A stretch of 16,506 nt of DNA, taken from Brevundimonas sp. UBA986. Lineage in GTDB: Bacteria > Pseudomonadota > Alphaproteobacteria > Caulobacterales > Caulobacteraceae. The stretch is from assembly GCA_002292165.1 (NCBI GenBank), contig DBBK01000273.1:1-16506 (forward strand), in the 5' to 3' direction. Below the pieces are notes generated by a model. The model had not been told where the DNA came from. It ran no database searches and worked only from the letters and a program-made list of their open reading frames with translations. Shown here piece after piece: positions 1 through 7,554 of this stretch. Position 1 is the stretch's first letter. Each line of letters opens with the position of its first letter. The translations under genes and the position numbers were made by a program.

Positions 1-191
1 GCGGCGGCGACGGCGGCGGCGAGATCGTCGCCGTGGGCACGCCCGAGGAGGTCGCCCGCAACGAGCGCAGCTGGACCGGCAAATACCTCAAGGAGGTCCT
101 CGACCGCCACGAGACCCGCCGCAAGGCCCGCGTCGCGGCCCTGACCGCCGAAGCCAAGGCCAAGCCGGCCAAGGTCCGCAAGACGGCCTGA
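1..191 (+). CDS. uvrA: Excinuclease ABC subunit A, C-terminal end (partial)
   Basis: This is the 3' end of uvrA; the rest lies left of the window. The readable frame begins at base 3 and stops with TGA at 189-191, giving 62 residues. It starts with a glycine-rich stretch (GGDGGGEIVAVGTPEEVA) followed by NERSWTGKYLKEVL, which matches the classic UvrA C-terminus just after the last ABC ATPase motifs. A Lys/Ala-rich tail follows. UvrA is the DNA-damage sensor of nucleotide excision repair, a dimeric ATPase that loads UvrB. No catalytic motif is inside this fragment, so identity rests on the conserved C-terminal wording. A 13-nt palindrome (192-204) directly follows the stop. Confidence 0.9.
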   Translation, partial: GGDGGGEIVAVGTPEEVARNERSWTGKYLKEVLDRHETRRKARVAALTAEAKAKPAKVRKTA

Positions 192-307
192 CGTTCGCCG
201 AACGCGCGTTAAATTCATCACAGGACGAACAATCGTTAACGGCCGTGAAGCTCGACCGTGAACCGCCGCGTAGCTCTCGCGTTGGTCTCTCGAATGCGAG
301 CCCTGTG

Positions 308-784
308 ATGTTCAAGGTCCTTGTCCCTGCTGTCGCCGCCCTCGGTCTGGTCGCCTTCGCGGCCAAGACCCAGGACTGGTCTCACGAAGACGCCCAGCCC
401 TCGGCGGCCTCTGTCGCCGTTGGGGCCATGGCCCAGCCGGTCATGGGCTGGCACCTCAGCTATGAGGGGCCGATGGCCAAGCTGGCCTATGGGGTCGAGA
501 ACTCCGACCAGCTGGCCATGATGGTCACCTGCGCCCCGGGCGACCGCTCGGCGGCGGTCTATGGCGATGTCCTGCCCGCCTCGCCGCGTCTGGCCCAGGC
601 CTCCATGGGTTCGCTGGAGGACGAGGCGCGCATCCCGGTCAGCGACCCGGCCCTGCAGAGCCTGGCCCGCAACGGCGTCATGCCGGTCGTCGGCGAGGCC
701 GGCCCGACCCGTATCCACGCCAGCGACGCGGAACGCCGCGTCGTCTCGGGCTTTCTGTCCTATTGCGACCAGGCCCACGCCTGA
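308..784 (+). CDS. Small exported or membrane-anchored protein, paralog 1 of 3
   Basis: Function not recognised; 158 residues from ATG 308. A hydrophobic segment at residues 3-19 reads as a signal peptide or anchor. The frame is open back to a GTG at 245, but that start would put 21 extra residues before the signal, and neither start has a clear ribosome site, so the start is uncertain. It shares with the next two genes the pattern YEG..AKLAYGVENSDQL....TC (residues 52-75), a DPAL....RNG....VG stretch (113-129) and a terminal F..YC (149-153). Cys75 and Cys153 could form a disulfide in the periplasm. It lies 116 bp after uvrA and 52 bp before paralog 2, all on one strand, so co-transcription is likely. 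Confidence 0.65.
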   Translation: MFKVLVPAVAALGLVAFAAKTQDWSHEDAQPSAASVAVGAMAQPVMGWHLSYEGPMAKLAYGVENSDQLAMMVTCAPGDRSAAVYGDVLPASPRLAQASMGSLEDEARIPVSDPALQSLARNGVMPVVGEAGPTRIHASDAERRVVSGFLSYCDQAHA

Positions 785-836
785 CCATCTGCAAGCCTGA
801 CCATTCGGGGTTCACGACATCAGCGGGGGCTGAGCC

Positions 837-1295
837 ATGACCACCACCTTGACCGCCCTGACGGCGGTGACGCATCTGGCGTTCGCCCTGCTGTCCGGCA
901 CGACTGTCCAGGCCGCCGCCTGGACCTGGACCCTCTATGAGGGCGGGGGTCCCGTTGTGCTGGCCAATGAGGTGCCCGACACGCCCCAGCTCAAGGCCAC
1001 GCTGGAGTGCACGCCGGGCTCCGGCGTCGCCCGCGTCTCCGTCTATGGCGGCCCGCTCGGCGCCGGCATCGCCACCGTCACCTCACAGGGCGGCTCGGGT
1101 CAGGCCCAGACCGAGGCCCAGGCGGGTCGCGGCGGCAAGCTCAGCCTCGCCCTCAGAACCGACCACCCGGTCTTCGGCCAGTTCGTAGCGTCGGGCGACC
1201 TGACCGTGGCTGTCGGCGACCAGCATCAGGACGTCGACATCGAAGCCGCCCATCTTGCCAAGCTGCGCCGCTTCGCGGACCTTTGCAGTGGATGA
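837..1295 (+). CDS. Small secreted protein, paralog 2 of 3
   Basis: Function not recognised; 152 residues. Residues 1-26 form a signal peptide with a likely signal peptidase I site after VQA. The mature part begins with the same W.LYEG motif (residues 31-36) as its neighbours, followed by VPDTPQL....EC (Cys58), HPVF..F...G.L....G (110-127) and a terminal RFADLC (Cys150). The two cysteines are 92 residues apart, close to the 94 of paralog 3. The short lead ATG at 837 follows a G-rich stretch that is a weak ribosome site. Its stop overlaps the ATG of paralog 3 by four bases, which suggests translational coupling. A periplasmic protein with one disulfide is inferred. Confidence 0.7.
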   Translation: MTTTLTALTAVTHLAFALLSGTTVQAAAWTWTLYEGGGPVVLANEVPDTPQLKATLECTPGSGVARVSVYGGPLGAGIATVTSQGGSGQAQTEAQAGRGGKLSLALRTDHPVFGQFVASGDLTVAVGDQHQDVDIEAAHLAKLRRFADLCSG

Positions 1296-1825
1296 CCGAC
1301 CATGACCGCAACCGGGACCGCCGCGTGAAGACCACAAGACTGCTGATCGTCGCGAGCCTCGCCGCTCTGGCCGCCGCCTGTTCGACCACCCGCGACGCCG
1401 CGCCGGTGTCGGGCGCCTCCAGCGGGTCGCCGCAGCCGGTCGCCGGGATGGACTGGTTCTACCACCCCGACGCGGGCGAGGCGAAGCTGGTCTACGGCGT
1501 CGAGACCTCCGACGACCTGCGGCTGGGCCTGACCTGCCAGAAGGGCGCGGGCCGGCTGGAGATCACCACCAGCGCCCCGCACGGGACCCGCGAGATCCAT
1601 CTGGAGTCGGGCGGCGAGACCGAACGTTTCCGCGCCCAGGGCGAGGCCTCGGAGCTGGCCGACGGCGACTTCCTGACCGCCGAGGCCGCGACCTCGACCC
1701 CGGTGTTCCAGCGCTTCCGCCGCGTCGGCTGGCTGGCCCAGTGGCAGGGCGCGCGCCGCGAGACCTATGTCCCCCACACGGCCTCGGCCCCGGACATCGA
1801 GCGCTTCTTCACCTTCTGCGGCTGA
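1292..1825 (+). CDS. Putative lipoprotein, paralog 3 of 3
   Basis: Function not recognised; 177 residues from the ATG at 1292, which overlaps the upstream stop (ATGA). A basic N-region (residues 5-16), a hydrophobic core (17-29) and ALAAAC at 25-30 make a lipobox, with Cys30 as the probable lipid-modified residue; Ala at -3 is less usual than Leu. An internal GTG at 1325 is an alternative start that gives a shorter N-region. The mature part repeats the family pattern: W.YHP, AKLVYGVETSDDL....TC (Cys82), TPVF..F...GWL....G (136-153) and a terminal RFFTFC (Cys176). It is the last gene of the three-gene cluster and ends 5 bp before the convergent gene at 1831-1998. Confidence 0.7.
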   Translation: MTDHDRNRDRRVKTTRLLIVASLAALAAACSTTRDAAPVSGASSGSPQPVAGMDWFYHPDAGEAKLVYGVETSDDLRLGLTCQKGAGRLEITTSAPHGTREIHLESGGETERFRAQGEASELADGDFLTAEAATSTPVFQRFRRVGWLAQWQGARRETYVPHTASAPDIERFFTFCG

Positions 1826-1830
1826 CGCCT

Positions 1831-1998
1831 CTACTGGCCTTCAAGCTCGCGCTGCTTCTCCTCGGGCGTCTCGTCCGGCTCCCCATCGGCGTCGGCGTCG
1901 ATGAAGTGAGTCGGCTGCGTCCGGCCGGGCCTGAAGGCCATGGTGAACAGGACGCCGGCCAGGATCAGGACGCCCAGTCCGACGATGAAGGTCTGCAT
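1831..1998 (-). CDS. 55-residue single-pass membrane protein
   Basis: A short gene: ATG is complementary to 1996-1998 and TAG to 1831-1833. A good ribosome site (GGAGAG) lies 5 bases before the ATG. Residues 4-22 (FIVGLGVLILAGVLFTMAF) form one transmembrane helix, followed by a basic RPGR turn and a polar, acidic tail (DADADGEPDETPEEK) that is probably cytoplasmic. This looks like the many tiny inner-membrane proteins of alphaproteobacteria; no family is recognised. It converges on the lipoprotein gene with 5 bp between stops, and its 5' end faces the trimodular polysaccharide gene across a 185-bp divergent region where I see no clear promoter. Confidence 0.65.
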   Translation of the reverse strand: MQTFIVGLGVLILAGVLFTMAFRPGRTQPTHFIDADADGEPDETPEEKQRELEGQ

Positions 1999-2183
1999 GG
2001 CGGCTCTCCGAAGCTACCCCAAGCCAACGCCGACCACCCGGGAGGGTTGCCTGACCGGCTCTCCCACCAAAGACATGTGGCTCCGGGACCTTGGCCGTAG
2101 GAATGTCCGGGTTCGGGCGCCGTTCTGACAAGGATCAGGATCACAGCGCCAGACGCGACTTCCCGCACCGATCGCCGATATCC

Positions 2184-5100
2184 ATGACCGACGCCCCCGA
2201 CGCCTCGCCCTCCCCTCACGGCAACGACGGGGGTCATGGTCACGGTGGAGGCGGCAAGCCGATCTTCCTCGACGCCACGGGGACGCGGGCGCGGCGGCTG
2301 CGCTGGGCGGCCATCGTGGTGGCGGCTGTGGCGGCCGTGGTCCTGGCCAGCTTCGTCGCCAGTCTGGTGATCCTGCCGCGCCTGACCCATCTGGCGGTCT
2401 CCAGCCCGGCCTACTCCGGCCATGTGAAGCACGGCGGCCGCCATGCCGGGAACGCCCTGCTTCGCCGCATCGCCCTGGACGACCGTCGCAACCGGGCGAA
2501 GCCCGTCGCGGCCGCCGGCGCCATCGCGGGCGCCTGGTTCGCGCCGTGGGAGGACGGGGCGCTGGACAGCTTCCGCCACCACGCCGCCGACCTGACCCAC
2601 GTCTATCCGACCTGGCTGGAGCTGAGTCCCGACGGCTCGGGCGTCCTTACGAAGGACTACGACCCCGCGAAGAACCCGACCACCGCGCCTCTGGTGCAGG
2701 CCGCGCGGGCTAACGGGGTCCGCATCGTCCCCGTCGTCGGCAACGCCACCGAGGGCCTGTTCGACCCGCACCGCATCGACCGGATGCTGGACGGCCCCAA
2801 CGCCGACGCGGTGCTCAACCAGCTGGTCGGCTTCGTGGATCAGCACGACTTCGCGGGCCTCCAGATCGACTTCGAACAGCTGACGCCCGAGCAGATCCGC
2901 CGCGTCACCCCCTGGCTGAATCGGCTGCACGCCCGGCTGCAGAGCCAAGGCAAGGAGCTGTCGATCGCGCTGGAGGTCAGCCTGTCGGACGCCGACATCC
3001 GGACCCTGGCCTCGACCGTCGATTACGCCGCGGTCATGGCCTATGACGAGCACGGCGAGACCAGCGTCCCCGGCCCCATCTCCTCGGCCGGCTTCGTCAA
3101 CAAGTCTCTGGACCGGTTCACCCGGTTGGTCCCCGCGGGCAAGCTGATCCTCGGCGTCGGCGTCTATGGCTACGACTGGAAGGTCGGGACCGAGGCGGCC
3201 GACTCGATCACCAACACCGCCGCCCTGACGACGGCGCAAGGCTATCGCCCCGAGGACGCCCCCGCCGACGTCATCGACTTCGACCCCGTCGCCCTGCAGC
3301 CGACCTTCAGCTACCGCGACGATCAGGGCCGGATGCACGAGGTCTGGTTTCAGGACGCCGCCTCGGTCGCCAACGCCATGACCATGGCGCGCGGGCGCGG
3401 CCTGCGCGGCGCCTCCCTGTGGGCGCTCGGCGAGGAGGATCCGACCAGCTGGAAGGTGTTCGGCAAGCACGCCGTCCCCGCCCCCCAGGCCGACGCGGCC
3501 ATGCGCACCGTCACCCTGGCCCAGGCCATCGCCTTCACCGGCGACGGCGAGTTGCTGACCGTCACCCACGAGCCCCGGGCCGGGCAACGGACGCTGGAGC
3601 GCGATCCCAACAGCGGCCTGATCACCGACGAGAGTTGGAGCGCCTGGCCCTCGGCCTGGACCATCCGCCGTCGCGGCGCGCCCGACCACGTCCTGGCCCT
3701 GACCTTCGACGACGGCCCCGACCCGGAATGGACGCCGAAGATCCTCGACATCCTCAAGGCCAAGGGGGCCAAGGCCACCTTCTTCATGATCGGCGACGAA
3801 GCCGTGGGCCATCCCGATCTGGTCCGCCGGGTTCAGGCCGAGGGACATGAGATCGGCAACCACTCCTTCACCCACCCCAACATGGCCCATGTCGGGGACG
3901 AGCGGGTGCGGCTGGAGCTGACCGCCGCCGACCGGGCGCTGGAGAGCCTGACCGGCCGCCAGATCACCCTGTTCCGCCCGCCCTACAACGCCGACTCCGA
4001 GCCGGACTCCTACGGTGAGATTGCGCCGATCGCCGTGGCCTCGCGCCTCGGCTACTCGACGGCCGGCGAGTCGATCGACCCCAATGACTGGGACCTGACC
4101 CGCGCCAGTGCAGGTGGTGGAACCCACCGCCTGACACCGCAGGAGATCGTCGCCTCGGTCCTGGCCCAGGCCGACAAGGGCCACGCCATCCTGCTGCATG
4201 ACGCCGGCGGCGACCGGTCCGCGACCGTCGCCGCCCTGCCCGCCATCATCGATGGGCTGAGAGCGCGCGGTTACACCCTGACCACCATCGGCGGACTGGT
4301 CGGCCAGACGCCGGACCAGACCATGCCCGCCCTGCCCAGGGACGAGCAGTCTCTGATCGCAGCGGATCAGGCGGCCTTCGGCTTCACCCATCTGCTGGGC
4401 GTCATCCTGTTCTGGGGCTTCAGCCTGGCCATCGGCCTGGGGCTGCTGCGGATCGTGCTGATGCTGTGGCTGGCGTCCGGCAAGCGTGCGCGGCCGCTGG
4501 CCGTTGAAGGCGCCGCCTTGCCGCGCCTCGACGTCATGGTCGCGGCCTACAATGAGGTCGAGGTCATCAACCGGACCATCGACAGCCTGCTGACCAGCCG
4601 CGACGTCGATGTGCGGGTGCTGGTCATCGACGACGGCTCGACCGACGGGACCTATGACGCGGTCAAGGCGGCCTTCGGTCAGGACCCGCGCGTCCTGCTG
4701 CGGCGCAAGCCCAACGGCGGCAAGGCCTCGGCCCTGAACGTGGCCCTGGCCGAGGCGACGGCGCCGGTCGTGGTCGGGGTCGACGCCGACACCCAACTGT
4801 CGCCTGACGCTCTGGCCAAGCTGGCCGCCTGGTTCGCCGATCCGAGCGTCGGCGCCGTCGCCGGCAACGTCAAGGTCGGCAACCGCCGCAACATCGTCAC
4901 CCGCTGGCAGGCGCTGGAGTACATCACCAGCCAGAACGTCGACCGTCGGGCGCTCGCCCGTCTGAACGCCGTCACGGTCGTGCCCGGGGCCATCGGCGGC
5001 TGGCGCACCGAGGTGCTGCGCGCCGTCGGCGGCTATCGCTCCGACACCCTGGCCGAGGACATGGACCTGACCTGGCGGGTGCGCGAGGCCGGCTGGGTCA

Positions 5101-5648
5101 TCGCCAATGAGCCCGAGGCCCTGGCCTTCACCGAGGCGCCCGACACCCTGGGCGGCCTGCTCAAGCAGCGCTTCCGCTGGAGCTTCGGCACGCTTCAGTG
5201 CCTGTGGAAGCACCGCCGGTCGCTGTTCAGACACGGCTGGTTCGGCGGCCTGGCCCTGCCCAGCCTGTGGCTGTTCCAGATCGCGGGTCAGGTGCTGGCG
5301 CCCCTGATCGACCTGCAGTTGCTGATCGCCCTCCTGATCCGCCTGCTGTCGTGGTGGGCCGCGATGCAGCACGCCGACATCAGCGCCAGCCCGGACACCA
5401 CCCTGTGGCTGACCCTGACCGTCTATGCCGCCTTCACCGTGCTGGAGCTGGCGGCGAGCTGGATCGCCTATGGCTTCGACCGCGAGAACCGGCGCGACCT
5501 GTGGCTCTTGCCGACCCAGCGTCTGGTCTATCGCCAGATCATGTACGTGGTCGTCTGGCGGGCGCTGGAGCGGGCCCTGACCGGGCTCGGCCAGGCCTGG
5601 GGCAAGCTGCGCCGGACCGGAGACGTGGTGCTGGAAGCCGGGAAATGA
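2184..5648 (+). CDS. Trimodular GH18 / CE4 deacetylase / GT2 synthase membrane protein
   Basis: A 1154-residue protein. A His/Gly-rich tail (11-24) and a membrane helix (41-64) precede a GH18-like domain (about 100-430) with IDFE (Asp229, Glu231) and MAYDEHG. The first two Asp of the usual DxxDxDxE motif are Ala and Gln. A complete CE4/NodB deacetylase follows: TFDDGP 507-512, HSFTHP 560-565, RPPY 598-601, a DPNDW motif and LLHD 670-673. After a membrane segment near 731-770 comes a processive GT2 domain with DDG 816-818, DAD 867-869, ED 958-959 and QRFRW 995-999, then C-terminal helices. Known families imply synthesis of a beta-linked hexosamine polymer at the inner membrane, with outward deacetylation and trimming; the polymer is unknown. 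The start is uncertain: the frame is open to ATG 2103 and TTG 2091, and ATG 2184 lacks a clear ribosome site. Confidence 0.88.
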   Translation: MTDAPDASPSPHGNDGGHGHGGGGKPIFLDATGTRARRLRWAAIVVAAVAAVVLASFVASLVILPRLTHLAVSSPAYSGHVKHGGRHAGNALLRRIALDDRRNRAKPVAAAGAIAGAWFAPWEDGALDSFRHHAADLTHVYPTWLELSPDGSGVLTKDYDPAKNPTTAPLVQAARANGVRIVPVVGNATEGLFDPHRIDRMLDGPNADAVLNQLVGFVDQHDFAGLQIDFEQLTPEQIRRVTPWLNRLHARLQSQGKELSIALEVSLSDADIRTLASTVDYAAVMAYDEHGETSVPGPISSAGFVNKSLDRFTRLVPAGKLILGVGVYGYDWKVGTEAADSITNTAALTTAQGYRPEDAPADVIDFDPVALQPTFSYRDDQGRMHEVWFQDAASVANAMTMARGRGLRGASLWALGEEDPTSWKVFGKHAVPAPQADAAMRTVTLAQAIAFTGDGELLTVTHEPRAGQRTLERDPNSGLITDESWSAWPSAWTIRRRGAPDHVLALTFDDGPDPEWTPKILDILKAKGAKATFFMIGDEAVGHPDLVRRVQAEGHEIGNHSFTHPNMAHVGDERVRLELTAADRALESLTGRQITLFRPPYNADSEPDSYGEIAPIAVASRLGYSTAGESIDPNDWDLTRASAGGGTHRLTPQEIVASVLAQADKGHAILLHDAGGDRSATVAALPAIIDGLRARGYTLTTIGGLVGQTPDQTMPALPRDEQSLIAADQAAFGFTHLLGVILFWGFSLAIGLGLLRIVLMLWLASGKRARPLAVEGAALPRLDVMVAAYNEVEVINRTIDSLLTSRDVDVRVLVIDDGSTDGTYDAVKAAFGQDPRVLLRRKPNGGKASALNVALAEATAPVVVGVDADTQLSPDALAKLAAWFADPSVGAVAGNVKVGNRRNIVTRWQALEYITSQNVDRRALARLNAVTVVPGAIGGWRTEVLRAVGGYRSDTLAEDMDLTWRVREAGWVIANEPEALAFTEAPDTLGGLLKQRFRWSFGTLQCLWKHRRSLFRHGWFGGLALPSLWLFQIAGQVLAPLIDLQLLIALLIRLLSWWAAMQHADISASPDTTLWLTLTVYAAFTVLELAASWIAYGFDRENRRDLWLLPTQRLVYRQIMYVVVWRALERALTGLGQAWGKLRRTGDVVLEAGK

Positions 5649-5663
5649 CACCGATGGACATCT

Positions 5664-5692
5664 TGCCGGTCAGACCGGATTAGTCATACAAA
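5664..5692 (+). promoter_or_regulatory. Putative promoter with palindromic operator upstream of the pectate lyase gene
   Basis: CCGGTC-A-GACCGG at 5666-5678 is a perfect 6-bp inverted repeat with a one-base centre. It overlaps a weak -35 like element (TTGCCG, 5664-5669), which is 17 bases from a weak -10 like element (TACAAA, 5687-5692). The symmetry and position suit a repressor binding site for the downstream gene, whose ribosome site GGAGGAAG precedes ATG 5760. Both hexamers match the consensus only 4 of 6, so this is inference. Confidence 0.3.
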
Positions 5693-5759
5693 TCTTCCCA
5701 AGAGATCGGCCCCGGGACGACGCTCCGTCCAACCCGCGGCGTCCCCCGGAGGAAGACCC

Positions 5760-7370
5760 ATGCTGACCCGTCGTCGGTGGCTGCTGAGCGCGGCCGCCCT
5801 GCCTGTTGCCGCCCATCTCGTTCCCACCCTGGCCTTCGCCGAGGCCGCCACTCCTGAGACGGTGAAGACGGCCATGAGCCGCGCCACCGCCTTCATGACC
5901 GACAAGGTCGCGGTCCACGGCGGCTATGTCTGGTCCTATCTGGCCGACGGCTCGCGCCGCTGGGGCGAGATGGAGGCGTATCCGACCATGATCTGGACCC
6001 AGGCTCCGGGCACGCCGGAGATGGGCCAGATCTTCCTCGACTCGTACCACGCGACCGGCGACGAGCAGTACTACCGCGCCGCCGAACAGGCCGCCGACGC
6101 CCTGATCGCGGGCCAGCATCCGGCCGGCGGCTGGAACTACATCATCGACTTCGCCGGCGAGGACTCGCTGAAGCGCTGGTATGAGACCATCGGCAAGAAC
6201 GGCTGGCGGCTGGAGGAATTCCAGCACTACTACGGCAACGCCACCTTCGACGACCACGCCACGGTCGAGTGCGGCCGCTTCCTGCTGCGCCTGCATATGG
6301 AGAAGGGCGATCCGAAGTATCGGGCCGCGGTCGACAAGGCGGTCGGCTTCATCCTGGACGCCCAGTATCCCAACGGCGGCTGGCCGCAGCGCTTCCCGCG
6401 CATGGGCCAGTTCTCGAACCACGGCCGGCCCGACTACACCGGCTTCATCACCCTGAACGACGAGGTTGCGGAGGAGAACATCAGCTTCCTGCTGGTGGTG
6501 CTTCAGCAGCTGAAGGACGAGCGGGTGCGCGCGCCGCTGATCAAGGCGATGGAGCTGATCATCGCCCTGCAACAGCCGCAGCCGACGCCGGGCTGGGCCA
6601 TGCAGTATACGCCGGACCTGAAGCCCGCGACGGCGCGGACCTATGAGCCCGCCTCGATCACCCCGCACGGCACGGCGGCGGCGGTGGAGCAACTGCTCGA
6701 CTACTACCGGCTGACCGGGGAGCGGAAGTATCTGGCCCGGGTCCCCGAGGCCATCGACTGGATCGCCAGCGTCGAACTGCCGCCCGAGAAGCGCGCCTCC
6801 GACGGCCGCAACTTCTATCGGAACTACGAACCGGGCACGGGCCGATTGATCGGGACGCACCGGCGCGGCTCGAACGCCCAGAACGGCGAATACTGGTCCG
6901 ACTTCGACACCGAGCAAACGAAGCCGGAGAAGCACATCAACGTCGCGGCCCTGCGCCAGCATTATGAGCGGGTCGCGGCCATGACGCCCGAACAGGCGAC
7001 GCGCGACTCGGCATTGCTGGGACGCGGGCCGTCGCTGCTGCCCCGCTACATGATCACCTCGGACGTCGGCGGCTCGGACCTGAACGTCACCGAGACGCGG
7101 CAGGCGGCGGACGACGCGGCCCTGCTGGTCGGGGAGCTGAACGCCGAGGGCTACTGGCCGCTGGAGCTGCGCACCACCAGCCACCCGTATCAGGGCGACG
7201 GTCCGGCCAGCCCGCCTCCGGGCTTCGCCGATCGCGGCCAGGTCGGCGACGACTGGGACACCTCCCCCTTCACCGAGCCGTCAGGACCGATGGGCATCTC
7301 GACCGGGACCTACATCAACAACATGAGCCGGCTGATCCGCTATCTGGAGGCTCACAGGGGGGCGAGTTGA
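5760..7370 (+). CDS. pelA: Tat-exported pectate lyase, PL10-like
   Basis: A 536-residue protein with a strong ribosome site (GGAGGAAG) before its ATG. The N-terminus TRRRWLLSAAALPVAA is a twin-arginine signal, cleaved probably near residue 27, so the folded enzyme is exported through Tat. The body shows the alpha-helical repeat style of family PL10: AGGWNY, DAQYPNGGWPQRFP, FITLNDEVAEEN, GWAMQYTPDLKPATARTYEP and YEPGTGRLIGTHRRG. The RTYE and GRLIGTHRRG arginines align with conserved arginines of the family. PL10 lyases cleave polygalacturonate by calcium-dependent beta-elimination. At 536 residues it covers the catalytic module with no added binding domain. It follows the trimodular gene by 111 bp but probably has its own promoter. 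It is diverged from the best known PL10 enzymes, so substrate is less sure than family. Confidence 0.8.
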   Translation: MLTRRRWLLSAAALPVAAHLVPTLAFAEAATPETVKTAMSRATAFMTDKVAVHGGYVWSYLADGSRRWGEMEAYPTMIWTQAPGTPEMGQIFLDSYHATGDEQYYRAAEQAADALIAGQHPAGGWNYIIDFAGEDSLKRWYETIGKNGWRLEEFQHYYGNATFDDHATVECGRFLLRLHMEKGDPKYRAAVDKAVGFILDAQYPNGGWPQRFPRMGQFSNHGRPDYTGFITLNDEVAEENISFLLVVLQQLKDERVRAPLIKAMELIIALQQPQPTPGWAMQYTPDLKPATARTYEPASITPHGTAAAVEQLLDYYRLTGERKYLARVPEAIDWIASVELPPEKRASDGRNFYRNYEPGTGRLIGTHRRGSNAQNGEYWSDFDTEQTKPEKHINVAALRQHYERVAAMTPEQATRDSALLGRGPSLLPRYMITSDVGGSDLNVTETRQAADDAALLVGELNAEGYWPLELRTTSHPYQGDGPASPPPGFADRGQVGDDWDTSPFTEPSGPMGISTGTYINNMSRLIRYLEAHRGAS

Positions 7371-7449
7371 GGCGCCGCCCGGGGCTTCAGGTCGACCGTC
7401 TATCAATGTCCGGGAATGAGGAAGAGATCGCCGTCGGCGAACTCCCCCA

Positions 7450-7526
7450 TGGTACGTCCTCTCGGGCTCGAACCGAGGACCCTCTGATTAAAAGTCAGAT
7501 GCTCTAACCAACTGAGCTAAGGACGC
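7450..7526 (-). tRNA. tRNA-Lys (anticodon UUU)
   Basis: Read on the minus strand, the gene starts GCGTCCTTAGCTCAGTTGG and has a full cloverleaf. The acceptor stem is GCGTCCT with AGGACGT, and its first pair is G-U. The anticodon arm is TCTGA-CTTTTAA-TCAGA, giving anticodon UUU. The T arm is CTCGG-TTCGAGC-CCGAG, and the encoded end is ACCA. It has 77 bases including CCA. The integrase stop codon lies 28 bp upstream on the same strand, so the gene marks the left boundary of the integrated element. A small palindrome (7428-7440) followed by a pyrimidine-rich run past its 3' end could act as a weak terminator. Confidence 0.97.
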
Positions 7527-7554
7527 GCCGTGGGAAATCAACGACTTGCGCCGC

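Noticed and set aside
192..204. Palindrome CGTTCG-C-CGAACG just after uvrA
   Set aside because: Could be a terminator or an operator, but there is no T run and no second half-site of a known regulator (the TTAA pair nearby is spaced 23, not 7, so it is not a CtrA box).
236..778. Antisense frame over paralog 1
   Set aside because: Arg/Gly/Asp-rich shadow; paralog 1 has sequence likeness to the two genes beside it.
1007..1291. Upstream extension of the lipoprotein frame to 1007
   Set aside because: It overlaps paralog 2 in another frame, is Arg-rich, and would bury the lipobox; the ATG at 1292 overlapping the stop is natural.
1965..5651. A 1228-codon open frame antisense to the trimodular polysaccharide gene
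   Set aside because: It is a shadow caused by high GC codon use; the translation is rich in Gly, Asp, Gln and Arg with no domain, while the plus strand has complete GH18, CE4 and GT2 motifs.
5670..7184. A 504-codon open frame antisense to the pectate lyase gene
   Set aside because: Low-complexity Arg/Gly/Val translation, no motif; the plus strand encodes a Tat signal and PL10 motifs.
7403..7450. A 15-residue frame that starts in the tRNA CCA end (MGEFADGDLFLIPGH)
   Set aside because: It reads like a protein fragment, but it has no ribosome site and begins inside the tRNA; chance is more likely than a disrupted host gene.
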